From an uncultured Erysipelotrichaceae bacterium (GTDB lineage: Bacteria > Bacillota_I > Bacilli_A > RF39 > UBA660), in assembly GCA_902783345.1 (NCBI GenBank), contig CACZQI010000013.1:1-17306 (forward strand): DNA of 17,306 bases, in the 5' to 3' direction. Position numbers and translations under genes: made by a program. The notes beneath the pieces were generated by a model. That model did not search any database. It had not been told where the DNA came from and saw nothing but the letters and a program-made list of their open reading frames with translations. Positions 6,981 to 13,972 of the stretch are shown piece by piece (within the stretch, counting starts at the first letter, position 1; each line of letters begins with the position of its first letter).

Positions 6981-8798
6981 ATGAAGAAGTTTAAAAAAAT
7001 ACTTAAAAAAATGCCTCAAAAAACTTTAGTTTTTCTAATGTTATTTGGCATACTATTAAATTATTTTGCACCTATTGTTAATGTTATTGCGACATCTTAT
7101 GGCGAAGGAGATAAAAATATACATGTTGATTTTACTAATACTTTAAACTTTACTGTTAATAGTTTTACTGTTAATGGAAATAACTGGACTGGAGCAGCTG
7201 ATGAGTTTAAAACAAATAATGATTTTTATCATATTGAAATAACTTTATCAGGTAATGAAAATACTGGTGATAAAGTACCTGCTCTTTTACATGATGGCTC
7301 TTGGGATGAGTACATTACTACTGATTATAATGGTAAAGAAGGAAACACTTATACCTTTGTTAAAGATGTAGACTTAAGTAATCTTGTCGGTGAACCACGT
7401 GCAGCAAAAAGTTTATTTGCTTTAGAAGCTGTTGAAAGACAGGAACAACCAGTACAGCCACAAAATCCAAATAATCCAGGACCTCATAATCAAGGTGAAG
7501 ATCCAGCACCACATTTTGATGGCAAGGCTTATGTAATTTGGTCATGTGGAAATGGTACATGCTATCATTATTTTGATAATATTCCAAACTTTGATGATGG
7601 TAACAGTACTTTCTATAAAGCTACCGATATTAAAGCCGATAATGACAATACTAAAACATTTGATGTAAATGCTAAATATAAAGCATGGGCACTTCCTGAT
7701 AAATTTAATAGTTGGCAAGATGCTTATAAATCACAAAAGAATGTAACAACAATTAATTGGGCTAATGTTAATCCAGAAGATATTATTTCTGAAAATCCAC
7801 CACGTATGGATGAGTGGGAACAAAAAGCAGTTGATGCTAACAAAGCTGATTCAACTAAAGGTTGTCAAAAACCTGCTGAAGATGCTTCTAGAGAAGATAG
7901 AGAAGCGTTTGAAACTTGTGTAGATAATTATTATATTTCTGCTGGTAACTTACCATTTATAAGATTACAACCAGTTGGTGAACCAAATTATCCAAATTCA
8001 TATGTATCATATGGAGATCGTAATTTTAAAGTAGTTATTTATAATGAAGAATATAAAGGCGTTGCTATGGGTGATTTATCAGAATTAAATTATTATCCAT
8101 CAGAGTGGGCTAATGCATTTATTAAAAGAGATCAATTCGATTTATCAGGAACTACTAAAGATAAACCAGCTTTACTTAACTCAATCTTACTTGAAAAAAC
8201 AGTTGTAATTAAAACTCTTGATTATAATTCATTTGAAATTAAATCTATTGAAGCTTTAGATGTACCTAAAGATGCTATAGAAATTAAAAAAGAAGGTGAT
8301 GAGTTTAAATTAATGTTCTCATCTAACTTCTATGATAATGTTGTTTTCAAAGTAACTGATGAAAATGGCGCTGAAAGCTACATGCAAATTAAAAGATATA
8401 CCATTGATGGATGGATTAACTTTGTTAATAATAAACCAGTATTACAAGCAGATTTCTATTTCGATAGAAATAATTCATACGAAGATTTTGATTTAACTGC
8501 TAAAATTTTATATAAAGATGGTACAACTAAAAATGTAACTTTGAATCCTACTAAAGGAATTGATGATGGACTTGGTAATATAACTGATGCTTATGAAGTA
8601 GATGAAGCATCTTTTGGTGGAAAAGGTCTTAAAAAAGCAACATTTACTTATCCTTTAGCTAATGGTGAAGATCGACAGATTCAAGATGTATATTTAAATG
8701 CTGAATTTAAAGGAAGTACTGAAACTAACTATGCAGGAGCCTATGTTGGTTCTGGGGAAGGTACGTTAGCAAATATTTATCATGGAGAGGAAGAATAA
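6981..8798 (+). CDS. Large secreted/surface protein, unknown function
   Basis: The protein has 605 aa. A basic N-terminus (MKKFKKILKKMPQKT) precedes a hydrophobic segment at about 16-38, a long signal peptide or a membrane anchor. The rest is extracellular in character: acidic, Asn/Asp/Tyr-rich, with a proline-rich linker at about 151-175 (QPVQPQNPNNPGP) followed by WSCGNGTC, then a CQK...FETC pair, and beta-sandwich-like segments in the C-terminal half (VVFKVTDENGAES). There is no LPXTG-like signal or C-terminal membrane helix. The ribosome site AAAGGAGG is very strong. One nucleotide separates its stop from the next gene, a small wall-anchored protein, so they are one operon and may form a complex with the small protein as anchor (inference). 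No known domain is recognised with confidence. Confidence 0.8.
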   Translation: MKKFKKILKKMPQKTLVFLMLFGILLNYFAPIVNVIATSYGEGDKNIHVDFTNTLNFTVNSFTVNGNNWTGAADEFKTNNDFYHIEITLSGNENTGDKVPALLHDGSWDEYITTDYNGKEGNTYTFVKDVDLSNLVGEPRAAKSLFALEAVERQEQPVQPQNPNNPGPHNQGEDPAPHFDGKAYVIWSCGNGTCYHYFDNIPNFDDGNSTFYKATDIKADNDNTKTFDVNAKYKAWALPDKFNSWQDAYKSQKNVTTINWANVNPEDIISENPPRMDEWEQKAVDANKADSTKGCQKPAEDASREDREAFETCVDNYYISAGNLPFIRLQPVGEPNYPNSYVSYGDRNFKVVIYNEEYKGVAMGDLSELNYYPSEWANAFIKRDQFDLSGTTKDKPALLNSILLEKTVVIKTLDYNSFEIKSIEALDVPKDAIEIKKEGDEFKLMFSSNFYDNVVFKVTDENGAESYMQIKRYTIDGWINFVNNKPVLQADFYFDRNNSYEDFDLTAKILYKDGTTKNVTLNPTKGIDDGLGNITDAYEVDEASFGGKGLKKATFTYPLANGEDRQIQDVYLNAEFKGSTETNYAGAYVGSGEGTLANIYHGEEE

Positions 8799-8799
8799 G

Positions 8800-9246
8800 A
8801 TGAAAAAATTATTTGTATTAACTTTATTATTAATATTTCCTCTAAGTGTCTTTGCTGCTGAAGAAAAACCTAAAGTATTAACTTTAAATGCTAAAGCAGA
8901 AGATGCTGTAATTAATTATGATGGAACTACTGAAGAAGGATCTCATGCCGTAATGTGTAAACTTTATGACAAGGATAGCGAGGAAGTTGACAAGTTATCT
9001 GTAGCTGTTAACGAATTAAAATTTGAAGGAAGTTTCACTGTAAACGAAAAAGGTAAATATACAGTTTACTGCGCTAACTATGAAGGTGGCGAAATTAAAA
9101 ATGTAGAAGTAGAAGTAACTTCTATAAATAAATCTAACCCTAAAACTGCTGATAACTTAGCATTATATATAACTTTAGGCGTAGTAAGTATTGCCGGTAT
9201 TAGTGCTTTAGTAATTGCTTTAAATAAAAGAAAAAAAGCAAAATAA
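8800..9246 (+). CDS. Small sortase-anchored surface protein (NPKTAD signal)
   Basis: The protein has 148 aa. It has a signal peptide (MKKLFVLTLLLIFPLSVFAA, cut near residue 20) and a short beta-rich domain at about 24-110 with two cysteines (C53, C91). The C-terminal sorting signal NPKTAD (113-118) is followed by a hydrophobic helix (121-141) and the tail NKRKKAK. NPKT-type motifs are known variants of the LPXTG signal cut by sortases between Thr and the next residue. The ATG at 8800 is chosen over 8782 because GGAGAGGAAG, at the end of the upstream gene, is its ribosome site. It is the second gene of the surface operon and ends in a strong UUCG terminator. The sortase itself is not in the window. 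Confidence 0.85.
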   Translation: MKKLFVLTLLLIFPLSVFAAEEKPKVLTLNAKAEDAVINYDGTTEEGSHAVMCKLYDKDSEEVDKLSVAVNELKFEGSFTVNEKGKYTVYCANYEGGEIKNVEVEVTSINKSNPKTADNLALYITLGVVSIAGISALVIALNKRKKAK

Positions 9247-9252
9247 ATAAAT

Positions 9253-9277
9253 AATCCCTTCGGGGATTTTTCTTTTG
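9253..9277 (+). terminator. UUCG-tetraloop terminator of the surface operon
   Basis: AATCCC (9253-9258), the TTCG loop, GGGATT (9263-9268) and TTTTCTTTT. The C(UUCG)G closing is exceptionally stable. Confidence 0.92.
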
Positions 9278-9308
9278 CTTACAAATTTTAAAAATTTTAA
9301 TATAAGAA

Positions 9309-9337
9309 TTGGTTAATAAAAAGATAAATGTTATAAT
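9309..9337 (+). promoter_or_regulatory. Promoter of the HAD-like gene
   Basis: TTGGTT (9309-9314), a 17-nt spacer and TATAAT (9332-9337). Confidence 0.6.
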
Positions 9338-9360
9338 GTGTTTAGTAGGGTGGAAGTAGT

Positions 9361-9840
9361 ATGGAAAACTTAGAATACTATATTGATTTTGATGGTGTAA
9401 TATTAGATTCTCAAGATAGATTTTTAGATGTGATGGGAAGTAGTACTGATTTAGATGAATGGATGGATTATTTAGCATCTTTAGAATGGAAAAAATTCTT
9501 AAGAGAATGTAATGAAATAGATAATTCAATATCTACTTTAGATGAACTACAAAAATATCGTAAATTAAAAGGTATTATTACCCAAATTCATTGCTTTAAT
9601 GAAGGTAAAGAAAAACTATTATTTTTAAGAGAAAGAGGAATTATTGTACCTGTAATATATGTGCTTCCTGAGCAAAGAAAAAGCACCGTAATTATTCCAA
9701 ATAAAAACTTAGTTTTAGTAGATGATAAGGTGCGTAATTGTAAGCAGTGGACAAATGATGGTGGCTCTTCTTTACAGTTTGATCCCCATTCTACAGGTAA
9801 TGAAAAAGGAAAAATAAAAAGTTTAAAACAATTGCTTTAA
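9361..9840 (+). CDS. HAD-superfamily phosphatase-like protein (5'-nucleotidase-like)
   Basis: The protein has 159 aa. HAD motif I is YIDFDGVILDS with D9 (nucleophile) and D11 (acid/base). The acidic motif IV is LVLVDDKVRN (117-126, D121/D122), followed by CKQWTNDGGSSLQFDP, a tail seen in short HAD hydrolases of the 5'(3')-deoxyribonucleotidase kind. Motifs II/III are less clear; the segment after VIYVL (99-102), with K107, may supply the lysine. A helical cap fits at about 17-70. The most likely role is hydrolysis of a small phosphate ester, perhaps a nucleotide. The ribosome site GGTGGAAG is moderate. The gene has its own promoter and no terminator directly after it; the hairpin at 9924-9950 is the next one. 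Confidence 0.75.
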   Translation: MENLEYYIDFDGVILDSQDRFLDVMGSSTDLDEWMDYLASLEWKKFLRECNEIDNSISTLDELQKYRKLKGIITQIHCFNEGKEKLLFLRERGIIVPVIYVLPEQRKSTVIIPNKNLVLVDDKVRNCKQWTNDGGSSLQFDPHSTGNEKGKIKSLKQLL

Positions 9841-9864
9841 AACCAAATTTTAATATGTTATACT

Positions 9865-9870
9865 TATAAT
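9865..9870 (+). promoter_or_regulatory. Candidate -10 element for the phosphoesterase leader
   Basis: A perfect TATAAT 16 nt before the short leader ORF. There is no recognisable -35, so it is uncertain; transcription could also come from the HAD gene. Confidence 0.4.
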
Positions 9871-9886
9871 ATAAGGTAGTGATAAT

Positions 9887-9937
9887 ATGGAAAACAGATT
9901 ACTATTTATTAAAAAATATTTTGAATTACACAGATAG
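9887..9937 (+). CDS. Candidate 16-aa leader peptide
   Basis: The ORF reads MENRLLFIKKYFELHR. Its ribosome site AAGGTAGTGA differs at a single base from the perfect anti-16S complement AAGGAGGTGA, and is unusually good for so short an ORF. The stop TAG is in the loop of the terminator hairpin at 9924-9950. A ribosome reaching the stop would cover the left arm and prevent the hairpin; a ribosome stalled earlier, or none, would let it form. This is the geometry of translation-controlled attenuation, but the peptide shows no run of one amino acid that would name an effector. Confidence 0.45.
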   Translation: MENRLLFIKKYFELHR

Positions 9938-9950
9938 GTGTAATTTTTTT
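9924..9950 (+). terminator. Terminator/attenuator before the phosphoesterase genes
   Basis: AATTACAC (9924-9931), a 6-nt loop AGATAG, GTGTAATT (9938-9945) and then TTTTT to 9950. The stem is perfect over 8 bp. It lies 16 nt before the next start codon, so full termination would silence the genes behind it unless a promoter lies in the gap; none is visible. Confidence 0.8.
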
Positions 9951-9966
9951 AAGTGAGGGAGGGTAT

Positions 9967-10983
9967 ATGAAATATAGAGAAGAAACAGTTAAAAAGTTTT
10001 TAAATTTTATAGCTAAAGAGAAAAGTTTAACATCAATATGTCAAGAAATGGACATGAATGCTTATGAGGTATTATCCTTAGTAAATTATATTAAAAATAT
10101 GGGGATTAATATTGCTATTAATAATTGCTTTGATGATATTTATATGATAAATCAAGGGGATTTACAATTTAAAGAAAAATATACTTATAATTTTAATACT
10201 AATGATTTTAATGAATTTAAATTTATTGCGATAGCAGATACAAGACTTGGTTCTAAATCACAACAGTTATCTATTTTAAATGATATTTATCTTAAAGGTC
10301 ATGAAATGGGATATAACAATGTAATATTATGTGGTAATATTTCAGCAGGTTTATATCCAATTACAGATATTTATGCTGAAACTAATTTTGCGGATGATAC
10401 TTATAGTCAAATTGATTATATAGTTACCCATTATCCTAAAGTAGAAGGAATGAAAACTTATTTTATTACTGGAAAAATAGATGATAAACACTTAAAACAA
10501 GAAAAAATTAATATTGGTAAAAGAATTGCGGCTTTAAGAAAAGATATGATTTATCTAGGAGAAAACTCTTGTGATATTATGATTGATAAAACTTTAATGC
10601 GTTTATTTAATTGTAAATTAGGTAAAACTTATACTGTATCATATCGTCCACAACAACAAATAGATTCATTTAGAAGTGAAGATAAACCTGATATTATGCT
10701 TTATGGTGGACTTTTACAAATGGAAAAATTTACTTATCGTAGTGTGCAATGTTTAAGTATTCCAAGTGTTTGTGCGACTACTAAAGAAATGAGTGAAAAA
10801 AGATATTCTAATACGATTGGAGCTTGGTATGTAACAATTAGAACTGATAAAAAAGGACAGTTAGAAAGCTTTAATGCTATGTGTTCACCATATTATGTTA
10901 CTAATCGTGATGATTATTTAAAAGCTAAAGTATTAAAAGATACTGGTAAACAAAAAGTATTAACATTAAAGAGGGGGGAATAA
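9967..10983 (+). CDS. Metallophosphoesterase-fold pseudoenzyme, first of a tandem pair
   Basis: The protein has 338 aa, exactly the length of its downstream paralogue, and aligns with it along its whole length. An N-terminal winged-helix-like region (about 5-62) precedes the phosphoesterase fold. The metal motifs are broken. Motif I reads D91-T-R93 (His lost). Motif II is GNIS at 123-126 (Asp to Asn124, second Asp lost). Motif III is GKID at 169-172 (Asn and His lost). The DHP histidine is replaced in LFNCK (213-217). The GHxH motif is GGLL at 247-250. Surrounding strand sequences are kept (YRPQQQI versus YKPQKRI; YRSVQCLSIPSVC versus YRNVQCLLVPCLC), so the fold is maintained without catalysis. 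It is probably a structural or regulatory partner of the next gene product. The ribosome site is GAGGGAGGG. Confidence 0.82.
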   Translation: MKYREETVKKFLNFIAKEKSLTSICQEMDMNAYEVLSLVNYIKNMGINIAINNCFDDIYMINQGDLQFKEKYTYNFNTNDFNEFKFIAIADTRLGSKSQQLSILNDIYLKGHEMGYNNVILCGNISAGLYPITDIYAETNFADDTYSQIDYIVTHYPKVEGMKTYFITGKIDDKHLKQEKINIGKRIAALRKDMIYLGENSCDIMIDKTLMRLFNCKLGKTYTVSYRPQQQIDSFRSEDKPDIMLYGGLLQMEKFTYRSVQCLSIPSVCATTKEMSEKRYSNTIGAWYVTIRTDKKGQLESFNAMCSPYYVTNRDDYLKAKVLKDTGKQKVLTLKRGE

Positions 10984-10984
10984 A

Positions 10985-12001
10985 ATGGATAATTTAAATG
11001 ATACAAGTGCTAGCTTTGTAAATAGAATTTTTAGATATATTAAAAATGATATGGAAGTTGAAACATTTATGCAAAAGTTCCATGTTAATAGTAAGGAAGT
11101 AAATGGAATAGTAGAGTTATGTAAACTTTATGGTAAAGATATATCTATTGAAGAAGTTAATGATACTTTAATATTTAAAAAGAATGCATCAAAGATTATT
11201 GCAGCATCTAAACTAGGAATAAATGATAGTAGACTTAATCATAATCAAATATGTGTTGTTTCTGATACCCATTTTGGTAATATACATAATCAATTACACC
11301 TTCTTAATGATATTTATGAAGAAGCTTATAATAGAGGAATTAAAACAGTTTTACATGTTGGAGATATGGTAGATGGTAATTATACTAATAGACCAGAAAG
11401 CCCTAGACAACAATTCTTGCATGGTTTTGATGAGCAAGCAGGCTATGTTGTTGATATGTATCCCGAAATAGAAGGTTTAACTACTTATTATATTTTAGGT
11501 AGTCATGATGAAACTCATTATAAAAATAATCAATCAACTATCAATGAATGGGTTAGTAGATGCCGCAGGGATTTAGTATTTTTAGGACAAGATACAGGAG
11601 AATTTAATGTTGATAATGTTAAGATTATTTTAGATCATCCAGGTGGAGGATCAGCTCAATCTCTTTCTTATAAACCACAAAAAAGAATTGAAATATTAGA
11701 ATCACATTTAAAACCTAAATTACTATTAATTGGGCATTATCATAAAAGTTATGCTTTTAGTTATCGTAATGTTCAATGCCTTTTAGTACCATGTTTATGT
11801 GATGTAACCCAGTTTCAAAGAAAACAAGGTTTATCTAATGCCGTTGGAGCATTCTTCTTAGATATTTATTCTGATAAAAATGGTAATATTCAATATTTTG
11901 AACCAGAAGAAATTTTATACAATAAAAAGGATATGTGGGATGAACCTGGAGTAGACAGGAAAAAGGTCAAAAAATTAGTCATTAAAAATACAACATATTA
12001 A
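10985..12001 (+). CDS. Metallophosphoesterase with N-terminal helical/winged-helix domain
   Basis: The protein has 338 aa. The calcineurin-like phosphoesterase motifs are present in order: D94-T-H96; GDMVDG (126-131); GSHDE (172-176); DHPGG with H218; GHYH (250-253). One ligand is unusual: the usual Asn of GNHD is Ser173. Residues 1-70 form a separate helical domain with a wing-like end (DTLIFKK). Such enzymes cut phosphodiesters or phosphomonoesters with two metal ions, and a nucleic-acid substrate would fit the N-terminal domain (inference). The start lies 1 nt after the stop of the inactive paralogue, and the ribosome site AGGGGGGAA is inside that gene, so the two are translationally coupled and probably made in equal amount. 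A bidirectional terminator follows directly. Confidence 0.85.
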   Translation: MDNLNDTSASFVNRIFRYIKNDMEVETFMQKFHVNSKEVNGIVELCKLYGKDISIEEVNDTLIFKKNASKIIAASKLGINDSRLNHNQICVVSDTHFGNIHNQLHLLNDIYEEAYNRGIKTVLHVGDMVDGNYTNRPESPRQQFLHGFDEQAGYVVDMYPEIEGLTTYYILGSHDETHYKNNQSTINEWVSRCRRDLVFLGQDTGEFNVDNVKIILDHPGGGSAQSLSYKPQKRIEILESHLKPKLLLIGHYHKSYAFSYRNVQCLLVPCLCDVTQFQRKQGLSNAVGAFFLDIYSDKNGNIQYFEPEEILYNKKDMWDEPGVDRKKVKKLVIKNTTY

Positions 12002-12036
12002 AAATGATAGCCATTCGCTATCATTTTATTTTTTTC
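12001..12036. terminator. Bidirectional terminator between convergent genes
   Basis: AAAATGATAGC (12001-12011), a 5-nt loop, GCTATCATTTT (12017-12027), then ATTTTTTTC on the plus strand and TTTTTAATA on the minus strand. It serves the phosphoesterase pair and the unknown gene whose stop codon lies in the right arm. Confidence 0.9.
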
Positions 12037-12668
12037 TTTATTTTAGGCTCATCTTCACCGTAAAAATCTTTATATAAGTCTAAATATTCAATTGCAAAAG
12101 ACTTATTAAACTTTGCTACATAATTACATAGTTTAACAAAAAGTAGGTAACAAGAGTCATAAGGTAAGTTTAAGAGCCTATCTAAAACTTTATCAATATA
12201 ATTTAAATCTGTTATATTATTATTAATAATATAATATACTTCTGGTTTAATTTCTTTATACGCCATTTTATATAAATCCATTAAGCTATTTACCATTTCT
12301 CTAAAACCATCAGATAATGAATTTTCTTTTTCATAAATAATATATTCAATGCTTTTTAATTTTTCTTTAGTAATAATTGATGTGATAGTAGGATTTAACT
12401 CTGTATTGGTAAATTCATTATCTTTAATAATAAACTCTAAATAACTATTTTTAAGATTAATTAAACATCTATCATCACTTATAAAATCAACTTGAAATAA
12501 TTTTTCTACTTGTTTATTTTCTTCACTTAAATATTTTATTCTAACTAAATCATCTATTTCTAATAAATCGACAATACTCCTACCATATTTAATATTACTA
12601 TCAAAAATATCATCAAAATCTTCTATTAAGTCAATTTCGCCACTACTAAATCTTACATATTTTTTCAT
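12021..12668 (-). CDS. Unknown protein (215 aa)
   Basis: I do not recognise this protein. The N-terminal half (about 1-105) is acidic and beta-strand-like: it opens MKKYVRFSSGEIDLIEDF, has VEKLFQVDFISDD near the middle, and ends with NPTITSIITKEKLKSIEYI, a strand-turn-helix ending common in small Firmicutes/phage proteins of unknown function. The C-terminal half (about 115-205) is helical and finishes with a Lys-rich tail. There is no signal peptide or membrane segment, so it is cytoplasmic. It follows the HAD-SAK-like gene by 11 nt, with the ribosome site AGAAGGGAT in or near the gap, so they are co-transcribed and may work together. Confidence 0.7.
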   Translation of the reverse strand: MKKYVRFSSGEIDLIEDFDDIFDSNIKYGRSIVDLLEIDDLVRIKYLSEENKQVEKLFQVDFISDDRCLINLKNSYLEFIIKDNEFTNTELNPTITSIITKEKLKSIEYIIYEKENSLSDGFREMVNSLMDLYKMAYKEIKPEVYYIINNNITDLNYIDKVLDRLLNLPYDSCYLLFVKLCNYVAKFNKSFAIEYLDLYKDFYGEDEPKIKKKIK

Positions 12669-12679
12669 ATATATCCCTT

Positions 12680-13183
12680 CTAATAATTAATTTTTATTAA
12701 TTTTTTTATAGCTTTTTCTTTATGATTATTTGAAAGACCTTTGCTAATAAAAGATGTTTTAATTAAATGACTTAATAATTCTTCATCGTAATCTTTAAAT
12801 ATGTCATCATCTAATATTATATAATTTTCAACATTATGCTCTTTTAAATAATTTTTAATTCCAGTTCCTCTATCAAAGTTGTGATCTTTTGTAACATCTA
12901 TAATAGGAATTCCTAATTTAATTAGTTCATTTTTTACATACGGAAAAACTTCTAAAGTTTTCCAAGAAGAGGTAATTACAACTAGTGATTTTGTTTCATC
13001 AATAATTTCTTTTAATATTTTAAGTTTTTTAATATCAATATCTAACATTAATCTTTGAAGTTTTAAAGTATCACTATTATCATAAATCTTATTTGTATAT
13101 AATTCTAATACTTTAGGATGTCTTTCCATAAAATAATTTAAATCATTTAAAACACCATCAATATCTAAAAATATTACATTCAT
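12680..13183 (-). CDS. HAD-domain protein of the 'Swiss Army Knife' (HAD_SAK) type
   Basis: The protein has 167 aa. Motif I is FLDIDGVLN with D7 and D9. Motif II is VVITSSWK (68-75). RGTGIKNYL (105-113) and YIILDDD (121-127) form the later motifs. The set ITSSW, RG..I..(W/Y)L and ILDD is characteristic of the HAD domains named from RNA-repair 'Swiss Army Knife' proteins, which are also found alone as putative phosphatases. All catalytic acidic residues are present. The actual substrate is unknown. The ribosome site AAAGGTGAT is good. It is the first gene of a two-gene unit, divergent from the sirtuin gene with closely spaced, facing-away promoters. Confidence 0.78.
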   Translation of the reverse strand: MNVIFLDIDGVLNDLNYFMERHPKVLELYTNKIYDNSDTLKLQRLMLDIDIKKLKILKEIIDETKSLVVITSSWKTLEVFPYVKNELIKLGIPIIDVTKDHNFDRGTGIKNYLKEHNVENYIILDDDIFKDYDEELLSHLIKTSFISKGLSNNHKEKAIKKLIKINY

Positions 13184-13206
13184 ACAATCACCTTTATTAA
13201 TTAATT

Positions 13207-13215
13207 ATTATAGCA
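13207..13215 (-). promoter_or_regulatory. Extended -10 promoter of the HAD-SAK operon
   Basis: TGCTATAAT on the minus strand (TATAAT at 13207-13212). No good -35. Confidence 0.55.
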
Positions 13216-13225
13216 TACTTAAATA

Positions 13226-13234
13226 TGATATACT
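13226..13234 (+). promoter_or_regulatory. Extended -10 promoter of the sirtuin gene
   Basis: TGATATACT (TATACT at 13229-13234). Predicted transcription starts at about 13241, so the leader is 10 nt or less. Confidence 0.5.
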
Positions 13235-13250
13235 ATTTATAGTGATTAAA

Positions 13251-13970
13251 ATGAATGATATTGAAAAGTTACAAAGTTTAATTGATAATTCAGATAATAT
13301 AGTTTTCTTTGGTGGAGCAGGGGTATCTACAGAAAGTGGAATTAAAGATTTTAGGGGTAAAAATGGTTTATATAAAGAGAAAAATAGTTTTAGTTATCCA
13401 CCTGAATATATGTTAAGTAGTACATGTTTATATAATGAACCAGAAGTTTTCTTTGAATACTATCGACAAAATTTAGATAGCTCTAATATTTTACCTAATA
13501 TTACTCATGAATATTTAAAAAAGTTAGAAGATAGAGATAAATTAAAGGCTATTGTAACGCAAAATATTGATGGACTACATCAAAAAGCGGGTTCTAAAAA
13601 TGTTTTAGAAATACACGGAACTACCAGCTCATGTTATTGTATGAATTGCCATAAAAAATACTCTGGTGATTATATTTTTAATAGTTTAGGCGTTCCTAAA
13701 TGCAAATGCGGCGGAATAGTTAGACCTGATGTAGTTCTATATGGTGAAATGCTTCCAGAAGCCTTTAATATTGCTGCCGATTATATATCTAAGGCCGATT
13801 TATTAATAGTAGCAGGAACTTCTTTAACCGTGGAGCCTGCTAGTAGTTTATTAAAAGTTTTTAGAGGTAAAAATTTAGTTATTATTAATGATACAAAAAC
13901 ACCATATGATTATATGGCTAATCTTATAATAAATAAATCTCTTGGCGAAGTATTTTCTAAATTAAAATAA
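13251..13970 (+). CDS. cobB: Sir2-family NAD-dependent protein deacylase (sirtuin)
   Basis: The protein has 239 aa, normal for a bacterial sirtuin. It removes acyl groups from lysines using NAD in the cytoplasm. Seen: the NAD site GAGVSTESGIKDFRG (22-36), TQNIDGLH (103-110), catalytic H122 (EIHG), zinc cysteines C130-C133 and C151-C153 (the second pair is C-x-C rather than C-x2-C), RPDVVLYGE (158-166) and AGTSLTVEPAS (188-198). The ATG at 13251 is chosen over the GTG at 13242, because family members start directly at MNDIEKL and AGTGAT just before it can act as a ribosome site. The predicted leader is very short. The nicotinamidase or acetyl-CoA synthetase genes that sometimes accompany it are absent here. 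It converges with the kinase-like gene with only 2 nt between the stops. Confidence 0.93.
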   Translation: MNDIEKLQSLIDNSDNIVFFGGAGVSTESGIKDFRGKNGLYKEKNSFSYPPEYMLSSTCLYNEPEVFFEYYRQNLDSSNILPNITHEYLKKLEDRDKLKAIVTQNIDGLHQKAGSKNVLEIHGTTSSCYCMNCHKKYSGDYIFNSLGVPKCKCGGIVRPDVVLYGEMLPEAFNIAADYISKADLLIVAGTSLTVEPASSLLKVFRGKNLVIINDTKTPYDYMANLIINKSLGEVFSKLK

Positions 13971-13972
13971 AT

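Noticed and set aside
7360..7587. Minus-strand ORF of 75 codons
   Set aside because: Antisense shadow inside the large surface-protein gene; odd His/Leu-rich composition.
9200..9529. Minus-strand ORF of 109 codons
   Set aside because: It runs through the UUCG terminator and the promoter of the HAD-like gene and has no coding character.
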